Source of the DNA: a bacterium
Lineage (GTDB): Bacteria; Bacillota_I; Bacilli_A; RF39; UBA660
Assembly (NCBI GenBank): GCA_004563275.1
Contig: SFSZ01000025.1
Location: forward strand, 1-21,711
Reading direction: 5' to 3'
Length of the DNA stretch: 21,711 nucleotides
Made by a program: the position numbers and the translations under genes
The notes under the pieces: model-generated
The model's database searches: none
What the model saw: the letters and a program-made list of their open reading frames with translations, nothing else
Told to the model about the DNA's origin: nothing
Shown: positions 7,170 through 12,819 of the stretch, piece by piece
How the letters are laid out: each line of letters starts with the position of its first letter
Numbering within the stretch: the first letter of the stretch is position 1

Positions 7170-8630
7170 ATGATAAATAAAAATTTTATTATTGGAGGCT
7201 TAGCAGCATCTTTGTTAATTCCAAATGTAGTTATGGCTTCAGAAAGAACTGACGAACTGTTTAGTAAAATATCTTCTGATGGAAAAACAGCAGTGTTTAA
7301 AATGAATAAACCTACAAATGATATAGAATCAGATTTTAATATTAACGGATATGTTAATAAACTTATTAATGCAGATGATTATTATATTTTTGGTTCATGT
7401 GAAGGTGAAGATTATTCAGAATGTTTTGTTAATTTTCAATCACAAGATTATCAATCTAAATGGGATTATGAATTAAATAAAGAAGTTGTTATTAAGGGTG
7501 AAACGGTTAATTATCCTTTAACAGTTACTTATGAAGCACCTATCGAAAGAAATGATTTAATAAAAAGTTATTTAAATAAATTTAAAGAGATTTCAATGGA
7601 TGAACCTAATAAATGGTATATATCTTCAGATTTATCTTTAATTAATTACTTTCTTACTAGCACAAAATCTGAATTATGGAATCCTGGAGCAAGTAGTAGA
7701 GCAATTAAATTTATTAATGAATTAAATGTTTTAACTGAAGGAACTAACATAAGCTATTATTTGGATGTTAGAGCAGGAAATCAAGATAAAGATATGTTAT
7801 ATGAATCTGCTTTTGGACCAGTTACTGTATTTTATAATGGTTATGCTTATGGTACAAGAGAAACAGGTATTTATTTAAAACATGTAATTTATATTCCAAA
7901 AAGTACTAAAGATACAAAGGAAGCTTATATTGAAGCTGCACAAAAAAGAATAAATGATTATTTAGGAAAAAATAATGGAGTAGTAGTAACTTATGGTGGA
8001 TTAATTTCATCATTACCAGAATTTGCTGAAGATATAGATAATCCTGTTAATAGCGATGGTAATTATTACAATATTTCTATTTTAGGTAAAACTTATAAAT
8101 TCTATATTGTTAAAGCTGATGATTCTAAATTAGTTATTCCTAAATATAATGCTAAAAATATAGAAAATAATATTATTATAAAGAGTAATGATTCATCAAT
8201 ACCTTTAGATACTGATATTAGTACTAAAATAGTTGATAATCTTAAGTTAAAAGAAAAGTTAGGAACAGATAATTATATTTCTTATGATATAAATTTATAT
8301 TCTGCTGCTAAAAATGCTAAAATTGAAAAATTAGAGAACGGACTTTTTGAAGTTTCTATACCAGTTCCTACTAAATTAGAAGGTAAAACGTTGGCTATTT
8401 ATTATGAAAATAGTGATGGTAAATTAGAAGAATATGAAGTTATTGTAAATAATGGTATGGCTACATTTAAAACTAATCATTTTAGTGTTTATACTTTATC
8501 TGAAAAACTTGAAGTTAAAGAGAATAATCCTAAAACTGGTGATCAAATTATGACTTGGTTATCTCTTGGAATTATTTCTTTAATTGGTTTAACTGGTACT
8601 TTAGTTTATAGAAAAAGATATAATAAATAA
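7170..8630 (+). CDS. Sortase-anchored surface protein (NPKTG)
   Basis: The product is 486 residues. A signal peptide (hydrophobic core about 5-18, likely cleavage after VMA) is followed by a large extracellular region I cannot assign to a named domain. The C-terminal third (about 340-450) looks beta-rich and ends with the KTNHFSVYTL pattern common near the anchor of Gram-positive surface proteins. The sorting signal is NPKTG at 453-457, then a hydrophobic helix and a KRYNK tail. The start at 7170 is chosen over an upstream GTG because GAGGAG lies seven bases before it. It is divergent from the class B sortase, its probable anchoring enzyme. Ligand or role is unknown; Asn/Lys/Asp/Tyr-rich composition fits an adhesin or structural surface protein. 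Confidence 0.85.
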   Translation: MINKNFIIGGLAASLLIPNVVMASERTDELFSKISSDGKTAVFKMNKPTNDIESDFNINGYVNKLINADDYYIFGSCEGEDYSECFVNFQSQDYQSKWDYELNKEVVIKGETVNYPLTVTYEAPIERNDLIKSYLNKFKEISMDEPNKWYISSDLSLINYFLTSTKSELWNPGASSRAIKFINELNVLTEGTNISYYLDVRAGNQDKDMLYESAFGPVTVFYNGYAYGTRETGIYLKHVIYIPKSTKDTKEAYIEAAQKRINDYLGKNNGVVVTYGGLISSLPEFAEDIDNPVNSDGNYYNISILGKTYKFYIVKADDSKLVIPKYNAKNIENNIIIKSNDSSIPLDTDISTKIVDNLKLKEKLGTDNYISYDINLYSAAKNAKIEKLENGLFEVSIPVPTKLEGKTLAIYYENSDGKLEEYEVIVNNGMATFKTNHFSVYTLSEKLEVKENNPKTGDQIMTWLSLGIISLIGLTGTLVYRKRYNK

Positions 8631-8631
8631 T

Positions 8632-8671
8632 AAAAAAAGAAACTAATTAGTAAAATTAGCTTCTTTTTTAT
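8632..8671. terminator. Bidirectional terminator between convergent genes
   Basis: AAAAAAGAA-A-CTAAT pairs with ATTAG-C-TTCTTTTTT around a short loop: about 14 bp with one central A-C mismatch, A-rich on one side and T-rich on the other. It serves the surface-protein gene on the plus strand and the lipoprotein gene on the minus strand, whose stop codon lies in it. Confidence 0.7.
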
Positions 8672-9105
8672 TTGTAAATTTTTTGTGGTTCACCACTAGC
8701 ATTAGTATAGAAGTAAACTCCATAGTATTCTTTTCCACAATCATCAACAATTTTTTCACAACCATAACTAAAGATATTACTGTCTTTATCACTTTCAGTA
8801 AAGAAATTTAAATTACCTTGTTTCTTACATTCATCGTTTGAAGTATAAACATAGCTATATTTATTTTTAAATTTTTTAGATTGACAGGTTTTACTAGTAG
8901 TAACTTTTTTAGTAGTTGTTGTTTTCTTAGTTGTTGTAGTTGCCTTTGTAGTAGTAGTTGTTGTAGTGGTTGTAGTTGATGTGGTAGTAGTTGTAGTAGT
9001 AGATGTTGTGGTTGATGGGACATTAGGTGTTACATCTTTATTTTCTTTATTACAACCAGTAAGCAATACTAAACTAATTGTTAATAATAATAATTTCTTT
9101 TTCAT
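8668..9105 (-). CDS. Thr-rich lipoprotein with a four-cysteine C-terminal domain
   Basis: The product is 145 residues. A lipoprotein signal peptide with lipobox LLTGC makes Cys18 the lipidated residue. Residues about 30-72 form an almost pure Thr/Ser/Lys linker, probably an extended wall-spanning spacer and possibly O-glycosylated. The C-terminal domain (about 73-145) has four cysteines in the order CQSK, ECKK, GCEK and DCGK, suggesting two disulphides, plus Tyr/Phe-rich strands. Start supported by AAAGGAG eight bases upstream and a promoter at 9128-9156. I do not recognise the domain. The long run of Thr codons is a simple repeat that may vary in length between strains. Confidence 0.85.
   Translation of the reverse strand: MKKKLLLLTISLVLLTGCNKENKDVTPNVPSTTTSTTTTTTTSTTTTTTTTTTKATTTTKKTTTTKKVTTSKTCQSKKFKNKYSYVYTSNDECKKQGNLNFFTESDKDSNIFSYGCEKIVDDCGKEYYGVYFYTNASGEPQKIYK
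8885..9018. repeat. Thr-codon (ACW/ACA/ACT) microsatellite
   Basis: The plus strand is a degenerate run of gta/gtt/gtg triplets, coding on the minus strand for the poly-Thr linker of the lipoprotein. Codons are mixed rather than one pure unit, which limits but does not prevent slippage. It explains the long alternative open frame in the same interval. Confidence 0.7.
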
Positions 9106-9127
9106 ATAAAACTCCTTTACAATAAAA

Positions 9128-9156
9128 ATTATAATTATTTAGATATAAAAAATCAA
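9128..9156 (-). promoter_or_regulatory. Promoter of the lipoprotein gene
   Basis: Minus strand TTGATT (9156-9151), 17 bases, then TATAAT (9133-9128). The -35 lies inside the 3' arm of the terminator that follows the upstream tRNA gene, so the terminator and promoter are fused. Confidence 0.65.
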
Positions 9157-9170
9157 CCGTTTTTGGTTAA
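9145..9170 (-). terminator. Terminator after tRNA-Trp (first copy)
   Basis: Minus strand TTAACC, loop AAAAAC, GGTTGA form six pairs including one wobble, followed by TTTTTTAT. It begins 13 bases after the CCA end of the tRNA. Confidence 0.6.
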
Positions 9171-9182
9171 TTTAATTTCATA

Positions 9183-9256
9183 TGGCGGGAGAGGAAAGAA
9201 TCGAACTCTCATCAGTGGTTTTGGAGACCATTATTCTACCATTAAACTACACTCCC
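9183..9256 (-). tRNA. tRNA-Trp (CCA), divergent copy
   Basis: A 74-base cloverleaf with encoded 3' CCA and discriminator G. Acceptor GGGAGTG/CTCTCCC, D-arm GTTT/GAAT, anticodon loop CTCCAAA (anticodon CCA), T-arm GAGAG TTCGATT CTTTC. Two oddities are visible: a U6-U67 mismatch in the acceptor stem and an A27-C43 mismatch at the top of the anticodon stem. The second copy in this window has neither. It may still be functional: promoter-like boxes lie upstream and a terminator downstream. Confidence 0.88.
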
Positions 9257-9263
9257 ATATAAA

Positions 9264-9295
9264 GACTATTTTAATTCAAAAAAATTAAAATAGTC
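9264..9295 (-). terminator. 13-bp perfect palindrome at the end of the orphan gene
   Basis: Arms 9264-9276 (GACTATTTTAATT) and 9283-9295 are exact inverted repeats around a six-base loop. The palindrome covers the stop codon of the 9266-9862 gene. On the minus strand it is followed by TTTATA, a weak T-run, so it could terminate that gene. It also contains boxes that fit a promoter for the tRNA just downstream. Confidence 0.5.
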
Positions 9296-9862
9296 AATTG
9301 TGTAAGGCTTATATGATATAATTCTATTATCTAAATTAAAACCATATTTCCCAATCCATTTTGTATTAATAACAATTTGTGCTTCATTTCTGAAAAATCT
9401 AGAAGAAAGAATATAAAATTCTCTGCTTGGGTAACAATTATTATTTATCATATATACTAAATCAAATTTTCCATTATATATTAGCTTCAATTTTGAGATA
9501 CAATTATTTTTATCTAAAGCAAAATCTTCTATTTCATTTTTCATGTTTTGTGGAATGTCAATTATTTCTTGATATTCATTTAACATTTGAGCATCGGCGT
9601 ATAGTATTGCAATTTCACCCAAAGTTAAAGTAGAATTCAATACTTCTTGATTGTCAATCTGCGCATAGTTATCTAAAGGTAAATTAAATAGTTTGAAATT
9701 TGGATTCTTTGAATAATTTGAAATATAGTTTGTCCAAGAAAATATGTCCATCATATTTTCGTCAAAATGAATATGCCTATTATTGATTATGTTTAATTCT
9801 AATTCTATTATACAATCTATACTTTTATTATCAAAATTACAAAATTTTAATCTTTTTACCAT
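9266..9862 (-). CDS. Orphan protein of unknown function in accessory segment
   Basis: The product is 198 residues with no signal peptide or clear membrane segment. It is rich in Asn, Ile, Tyr and Phe, with a central segment (LTLGEIAILYADAQMLNEYQ) that looks helical and a C-terminal half with alternating strands. I do not recognise a family; the acidic, compact, mixed alpha/beta look would suit an immunity-type protein, but that is speculation. The ATG at 9862 lacks a good ribosome binding site. A well-initiated 27-codon ORF in another frame runs straight over it, so it is either translated by coupling or its true N-terminus is that short ORF, separated by a frameshift. It sits between two tRNA-Trp genes beside gene debris. 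Confidence 0.6.
   Translation of the reverse strand: MVKRLKFCNFDNKSIDCIIELELNIINNRHIHFDENMMDIFSWTNYISNYSKNPNFKLFNLPLDNYAQIDNQEVLNSTLTLGEIAILYADAQMLNEYQEIIDIPQNMKNEIEDFALDKNNCISKLKLIYNGKFDLVYMINNNCYPSREFYILSSRFFRNEAQIVINTKWIGKYGFNLDNRIISYKPYTIDYFNFFELK
9268..9297 (-). promoter_or_regulatory. Putative promoter of tRNA-Trp (first copy)
   Basis: Minus strand TTGACT (9297-9292), 18 bases, then TAAAAT (9273-9268), about a dozen bases before the tRNA 5' end. The two boxes lie in opposite arms of the 13-bp palindrome, so hairpin formation and promoter use overlap physically. Confidence 0.45.
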
Positions 9863-9939
9863 TTCATCTTTATATATTGCTTTTTGGTTAAATCATATCT
9901 GAAAACTAATTCAGTAAATAGCAGATTGTCTAAACTCAT
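9856..9939 (-). CDS. 27-codon ORF overlapping the start of the orphan gene
   Basis: It begins MSLDNLLFTELVF and ends IKMKW, with a good GAGGTG site (9953-9948) eight bases before its ATG. Its stop overlaps the ATG at 9862 (the sequence AAATGGTAA holds the end of one and the start of the other). It is either a leader peptide coupling translation to the orphan protein, or the detached N-terminus of that protein after an indel. Confidence 0.4.
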   Translation of the reverse strand: MSLDNLLFTELVFRYDLTKKQYIKMKW

Positions 9940-9958
9940 AAATGTAACACCTCAATTG

Positions 9959-10193
9959 TTAATTTCTTTTTACATAATCTTTTTCATTGGTTTCATTGTT
10001 TAAATAAAAATGATTGTGGATCCCATCTTTATCTTTATCAACAAATACGTCTAATCTATTTAATGTACCATCTTCATTTTATTTTACTCTACATCTTTTA
10101 GAATCGTCATATTCGTCTTTATATTGTCCAGCACCCTTACCTGTAACTTTTGTCCATGATTCGTTATTCCTTTTAAATGTCCTTTAACCTCAT
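9959..10193 (-). pseudogene. Decayed gene remnant upstream of the orphan gene
   Basis: The minus strand encodes a clear coding-like tract broken by lesions. A start ATG at 10193 reads only six codons. A neighbouring frame then reads TFKRNNESWTKVTGKGAG and onward for about 35 residues, to a TAA at 10081-10079. Beyond that stop the same frame continues as NEDGTLNRLDVFVDKDKDG and on to a proper TAA at 9961-9959. An Asp-rich DVFVDKDKDG segment is followed by IHNHFYL. I recognise no family; the layout (short degraded gene directly before a small orphan gene) resembles a toxin-immunity remnant, which is only a guess. A consensus promoter still stands in front. Confidence 0.6.
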
Positions 10194-10202
10194 ATTACGG
10201 TT

Positions 10203-10230
10203 ATTATATAATATAAAATTATATTGTCAA
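10203..10230 (-). promoter_or_regulatory. Consensus promoter of the accessory pair
   Basis: On the minus strand a perfect TTGACA (10230-10225), 16 bases and a perfect TATAAT (10208-10203). The start site would be near 10196, only about three bases before the ATG at 10193, implying a near-leaderless message for the decayed gene. It would also transcribe the 27-codon ORF and the orphan protein gene. Confidence 0.75.
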
Positions 10231-10349
10231 GAATAGGTCTTATAATATGATATTATCAATGAAAAATTTTTTGTTATAACACCTTAACATTGTTATGCTA
10301 TGATTATAAGTAAAAATAACCTAATTTTATTAAATATGAATTTGAGTTG
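10231..10349. other. AT-rich spacer between divergent accessory remnants
   Basis: No gene is seen. The stretch holds the upstream region of the consensus leftward promoter and, on the plus strand, a weak rightward promoter-like pair (TTGTTA near 10271, TATGCT about 17 bases further) that could have served the broken plus-strand gene. Confidence 0.3.
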
Positions 10350-10768
10350 ATGATATAAAATAATAAAAAAGTTTGAAAAAAATATAAAGAATTGTTTAAT
10401 AATTTATCTATAGATAATGAAGAAAATATTAAGGTAATGCTTATGATGAGAAACTTATATATGATAATGAAAATGAATATGATAAATCATTGATTTTATG
10501 TGATATTGTTATTAGTTTAAAGACTAAATATTCAAGTAATAAAAAGTTAGAAGAATGGTCTAGTGCAAGTAATCAAGTTAGTATATCTGAATATTATATT
10601 AGATCTATAGATACAACAGCTTTAGTAAGAAAATATGAAGGTTTAAGATCTTTAAGAGAGGTTAGGTTTGATTATAATGATATTAGATGTTCGATTTCTT
10701 TTGTAGTGCCTTATGATTTAGATCCAGATACTGAAGCACGAGTTTTTTTAGATTCTTTATTTAATTAA
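10350..10768 (+). pseudogene. Frameshifted gene of unknown function
   Basis: A coding-like tract continues across three frames. YKIIKKFEK from about 10354 is in one frame, then KYKELFNNLSIDNEENIK after a run of A residues in a second. From about 10436 a third frame reads NAYDEKLIYDNENEYDKSLI and on to the stop at 10766-10768. The longest open part can start only at a TTG (10490) with no ribosome binding site. The shifts fall at or near short repeats (A7; AAGGTAATG). The C-terminal part (SISFVVPYDLDPDTEARVF) looks like a folded soluble protein, but I cannot name it. It ends at a strong terminator. Confidence 0.5.
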
Positions 10769-10797
10769 AAAAAGATGATTATGCAAATCATCTTTTT
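10769..10797. terminator. Strong bidirectional terminator
   Basis: A 12-bp perfect stem (AAAAAGATGATT with AATCATCTTTTT) surrounds the loop ATGCA, with A-runs before and T-runs after. It serves the broken plus-strand gene and, in the other direction, the second tRNA-Trp gene. Confidence 0.85.
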
Positions 10798-10809
10798 AAA
10801 TAATCAAAA

Positions 10810-10883
10810 TGGCAGGGGTGGAGAGAATCGAACTCCCATCAAAAGTTTTGGAGACTCCTATGCTACCATTATACCACACCCCT
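10810..10883 (-). tRNA. tRNA-Trp (CCA)
   Basis: A 74-base cloverleaf with encoded CCA and discriminator G. The acceptor AGGGGTG/CACCCCT is fully paired, the D-arm is GTAT/GCAT, the anticodon stem GGAGT/ACTTT with loop CTCCAAA (anticodon CCA), and the T-arm GGGAG TTCGATT CTCTC. A1-U72 with G73 matches the usual bacterial tRNA-Trp, so this is probably the principal gene. The extended -10 TGTTATAAT lies about 14 bases upstream. Confidence 0.95.
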
Positions 10884-10896
10884 GTGGACAACTTAA

Positions 10897-10905
10897 ATTA
10901 TAACA
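10897..10905 (-). promoter_or_regulatory. Extended -10 promoter of tRNA-Trp (second copy)
   Basis: Minus strand TGTTATAAT, a perfect TGn-extended -10, ends 14 bases before the tRNA 5' end. No good -35 is seen. Confidence 0.55.
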
Positions 10906-10974
10906 TATTCAAGAAATTTTTAATTTATAGTGTTTGTTTAATGGGTTTATACATACAATATTTTAGGTGGTTTT

Positions 10975-11397
10975 ATGCTTATTAATTATACGAGTAAAGA
11001 ATTAGATATGATGGCTAGATTAATGAGGGCAGAAGCGTTATCTGAAGGTAATTTGGGGATGCTTATGGTTGGTAATGTTATTGTTAATAGGGCAATTGCT
11101 TCTTGTTATACTTTTAAGAATATAAGGTCTATTAGTGGGGTTGTTAATCAATCTCCAGGGGGTTTTTCAGGGGTTAATAGTTCTTTATATAACGGAAGTG
11201 CGACTACTAAGGAAAAAGACTTAGCTAAGAGATGTTTAAAGGGTGAATATTATTATCCAGCTACTCACGCATTATGGTTTTATGCTCCTGGTAAACTTAC
11301 TTGTAAGACTAGTTGGTATGAACAACCTTATGCGGGTAGTTATAAGAATCATTGTTTTTATAAGCCTGATAGTAATGTGTGTCAAGAGATTTACTAA
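10975..11397 (+). CDS. SleB/CwlJ-type cell wall hydrolase
   Basis: The product is 140 residues, essentially one Hydrolase_2 domain. The catalytic glutamate is Glu20 in RLMRAEALSEG, and the NVIVNRA helix follows, as in SleB and CwlJ. The C-terminal part has WYEQPYAG and a closing Cys/Tyr-rich tail. Family members are lytic transglycosylases that cut peptidoglycan. No signal peptide is seen, as in CwlJ, so how it reaches the wall is unclear. No other sporulation genes are in view, so a growth or division role is as likely as germination. AGGTGG lies four bases before the ATG. Next come PAP2, SDR and UppP genes, an envelope-themed cluster. Confidence 0.85.
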   Translation: MLINYTSKELDMMARLMRAEALSEGNLGMLMVGNVIVNRAIASCYTFKNIRSISGVVNQSPGGFSGVNSSLYNGSATTKEKDLAKRCLKGEYYYPATHALWFYAPGKLTCKTSWYEQPYAGSYKNHCFYKPDSNVCQEIY

Positions 11398-11400
11398 ATG

Positions 11401-11430
11401 TTGTAAATCTTTTTTATTTTGTTATATAAT
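11401..11430 (+). promoter_or_regulatory. Promoter giving a probable leaderless PAP2 mRNA
   Basis: TTGTAA (11401-11406), 18 bases, then TATAAT (11425-11430), with TG a few bases earlier. The expected start site is 11435-11437, the start codon itself. No ribosome binding site precedes the ATG, which supports leaderless translation. Confidence 0.6.
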
Positions 11431-11436
11431 CTAAAT

Positions 11437-12042
11437 ATGAATAAGAAAAATATAGTGTTTTATAGTTTAATTTTATTATTTGTATTATGGTTGAGTTTAA
11501 TACTTACTGATAATGTTAGTTGGTTTGATGAACCGATATATAATTTTATTATTGGTTTTAAAAGTCCAGGGTTAAGTAGATTTATGGCTTGTATAACGGC
11601 TTTATCTAATCCAACTGTCATTGTTTTTTTATGTGTTTTATCACTTTTGTTTTTAATTGTTCATAAGAGATGGCCAATTGCTTTAGTGGGAACTTCTTTA
11701 ATTAGTGTGGCTTTTAATCAGGGTTTAAAGAATATAATTAAAAGACCGAGACCTGATCATTTACGTTTAATTGAAGAAGGAGGCTATAGTTTTCCTTCTG
11801 GGCATGCGATGGGTAGTATGGCTTTTTATGGTTTTATAATTTTAATTCTTTGTAAACTTAATATAAATAAATGTTTAAAGTGTATTTTGATTATTTTACT
11901 TTCTGTGTTAATATTATTAATTGGAATTAGTAGGGTATATTTAGGAGTACATTATCCATCTGATATATTTGGTGGTTATTTACTAAGTTTAGCCCTTATA
12001 ATTAAATGTTTTGAGATATTTGAAAAGAGGAAGTTTGTATGA
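11437..12042 (+). CDS. PAP2-family membrane phosphatase
   Basis: The product is 201 residues with about six membrane helices. The three acid-phosphatase motifs are in order: KRPRPDHLR (motif 1), PSGH (motif 2, proton-donor His) and SRVYLGVHYPSD (motif 3, nucleophile His). These enzymes hydrolyse lipid phosphates such as phosphatidylglycerophosphate or undecaprenyl diphosphate on the outer face of the membrane. With UppP two genes downstream, a carrier-lipid role is plausible. The ATG at 11437 is chosen over a TTG six codons upstream, because the earlier codons overlap the -10 box. Its last bases overlap the next gene (ATGA). Confidence 0.88.
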   Translation: MNKKNIVFYSLILLFVLWLSLILTDNVSWFDEPIYNFIIGFKSPGLSRFMACITALSNPTVIVFLCVLSLLFLIVHKRWPIALVGTSLISVAFNQGLKNIIKRPRPDHLRLIEEGGYSFPSGHAMGSMAFYGFIILILCKLNINKCLKCILIILLSVLILLIGISRVYLGVHYPSDIFGGYLLSLALIIKCFEIFEKRKFV

Positions 12043-12788
12043 AAGCACTGATAACTGGTGCCAGTAGTGGTATTGGTAAGGAAATAGCATTATATTTAAG
12101 TCAAATTGGTTATGATTTATATTTGGTAGGAAGAAATGAGGATGCTTTAAAAGAGGTATCTTCTATGTGTAATAATGCTAAATATTATATTTATGATTTA
12201 AGTGATACAAGTAATGCTTATAAGTTATATGATGAACTTAAGGATGTTAAGATTGATTTACTTGTTAATAATGCTGGATTTGGTTTATTTGGTTATTTTA
12301 ATAAGACTGATTTAGATCGTGAATTAGAAATGATTAATGTTAATATTGTTTCTTTACATATTTTAAGTAAGTTATTTTTAAAGGATATGGTTAAAAGAAA
12401 TAGAGGTAAAATTTTAAATGTTGCTTCTTCGGCTGGTTTTTTTGCGGGTCCATATTTAAGTACGTATTATGCGACTAAAAATTATGTTTTAAAGCTTACG
12501 ATGGCAATTAGTGAAGAATTAAAGAGACAAAATAGTAAGGTTACAGTGAGTGCTTTATGTCCAGGACCTGTTGATACTGGATTTAATAAAGTAGCTGGTG
12601 GTCATTTTAATACTTCTAGTTTAACTAGTAAATATGTTGCAAGAGTAGCGATAGATAATACTTTAAAGGGAAAATTAATTATTGTTCCATCTTTAAAAAT
12701 GAAATTAGGGGTATTCTTTTCAAGATTTTTACCTTATAAAATACAATTAAAAATATTATATAGAATTCAGAAAGGAAAAACAAAGTAG
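12039..12788 (+). CDS. Short-chain dehydrogenase/reductase (classical SDR)
   Basis: The product is 249 residues, a classical Rossmann-fold SDR. The cofactor motif TGASSGIG is at 6-13 and NNAG at 77-80. The catalytic serine lies in NVASSAG (130/131) and the YxxxK pair is Tyr143 and Lys147. The PG motif CPGPVDTGF follows. Arg32 after the second strand (VGRN) suggests NADP(H). The C-terminal 40 residues are hydrophobic and basic (FFSRFLPYK), suggesting membrane association as in DltE-like or lipid-modifying SDRs. Substrate unknown. The start codon overlaps the PAP2 stop codon by four bases, so the two are coupled. Confidence 0.9.
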   Translation: MKALITGASSGIGKEIALYLSQIGYDLYLVGRNEDALKEVSSMCNNAKYYIYDLSDTSNAYKLYDELKDVKIDLLVNNAGFGLFGYFNKTDLDRELEMINVNIVSLHILSKLFLKDMVKRNRGKILNVASSAGFFAGPYLSTYYATKNYVLKLTMAISEELKRQNSKVTVSALCPGPVDTGFNKVAGGHFNTSSLTSKYVARVAIDNTLKGKLIIVPSLKMKLGVFFSRFLPYKIQLKILYRIQKGKTK

Positions 12789-12819
12789 TTGTTTCATATA
12801 ATTATTTAGTGGTGAGTGT

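Noticed and set aside
8885..9018. Repeated triplets that could suggest a CRISPR or tandem-repeat array.
   Set aside because: There are no spacer-repeat units; the pattern is a run of threonine codons within one reading frame.
8808..9023. A 71-codon Leu/Gln-rich frame on the minus strand.
   Set aside because: It is the shifted reading of the Thr-codon repeat in the lipoprotein gene.
9427..9633. A 68-codon plus-strand frame.
   Set aside because: Antisense to the orphan gene, with no ribosome binding site or recognisable features.
10185..10260. AT-rich inverted repeats suggesting an origin or operator.
   Set aside because: At this base composition short palindromes are expected, and the clear signal there is a leftward promoter.
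9183..10883. The two tRNA-Trp genes as att sites of an integrated element.
   Set aside because: Their 3' ends share only the usual T-loop and CCA bases and differ in the acceptor stem. No integrase or direct repeat was seen, so a simple tRNA-site integration is not supported.
11243..11434. A 63-codon frame overlapping the end of the SleB-like gene.
   Set aside because: It is an out-of-frame shadow of a clear hydrolase gene and runs into the PAP2 promoter.
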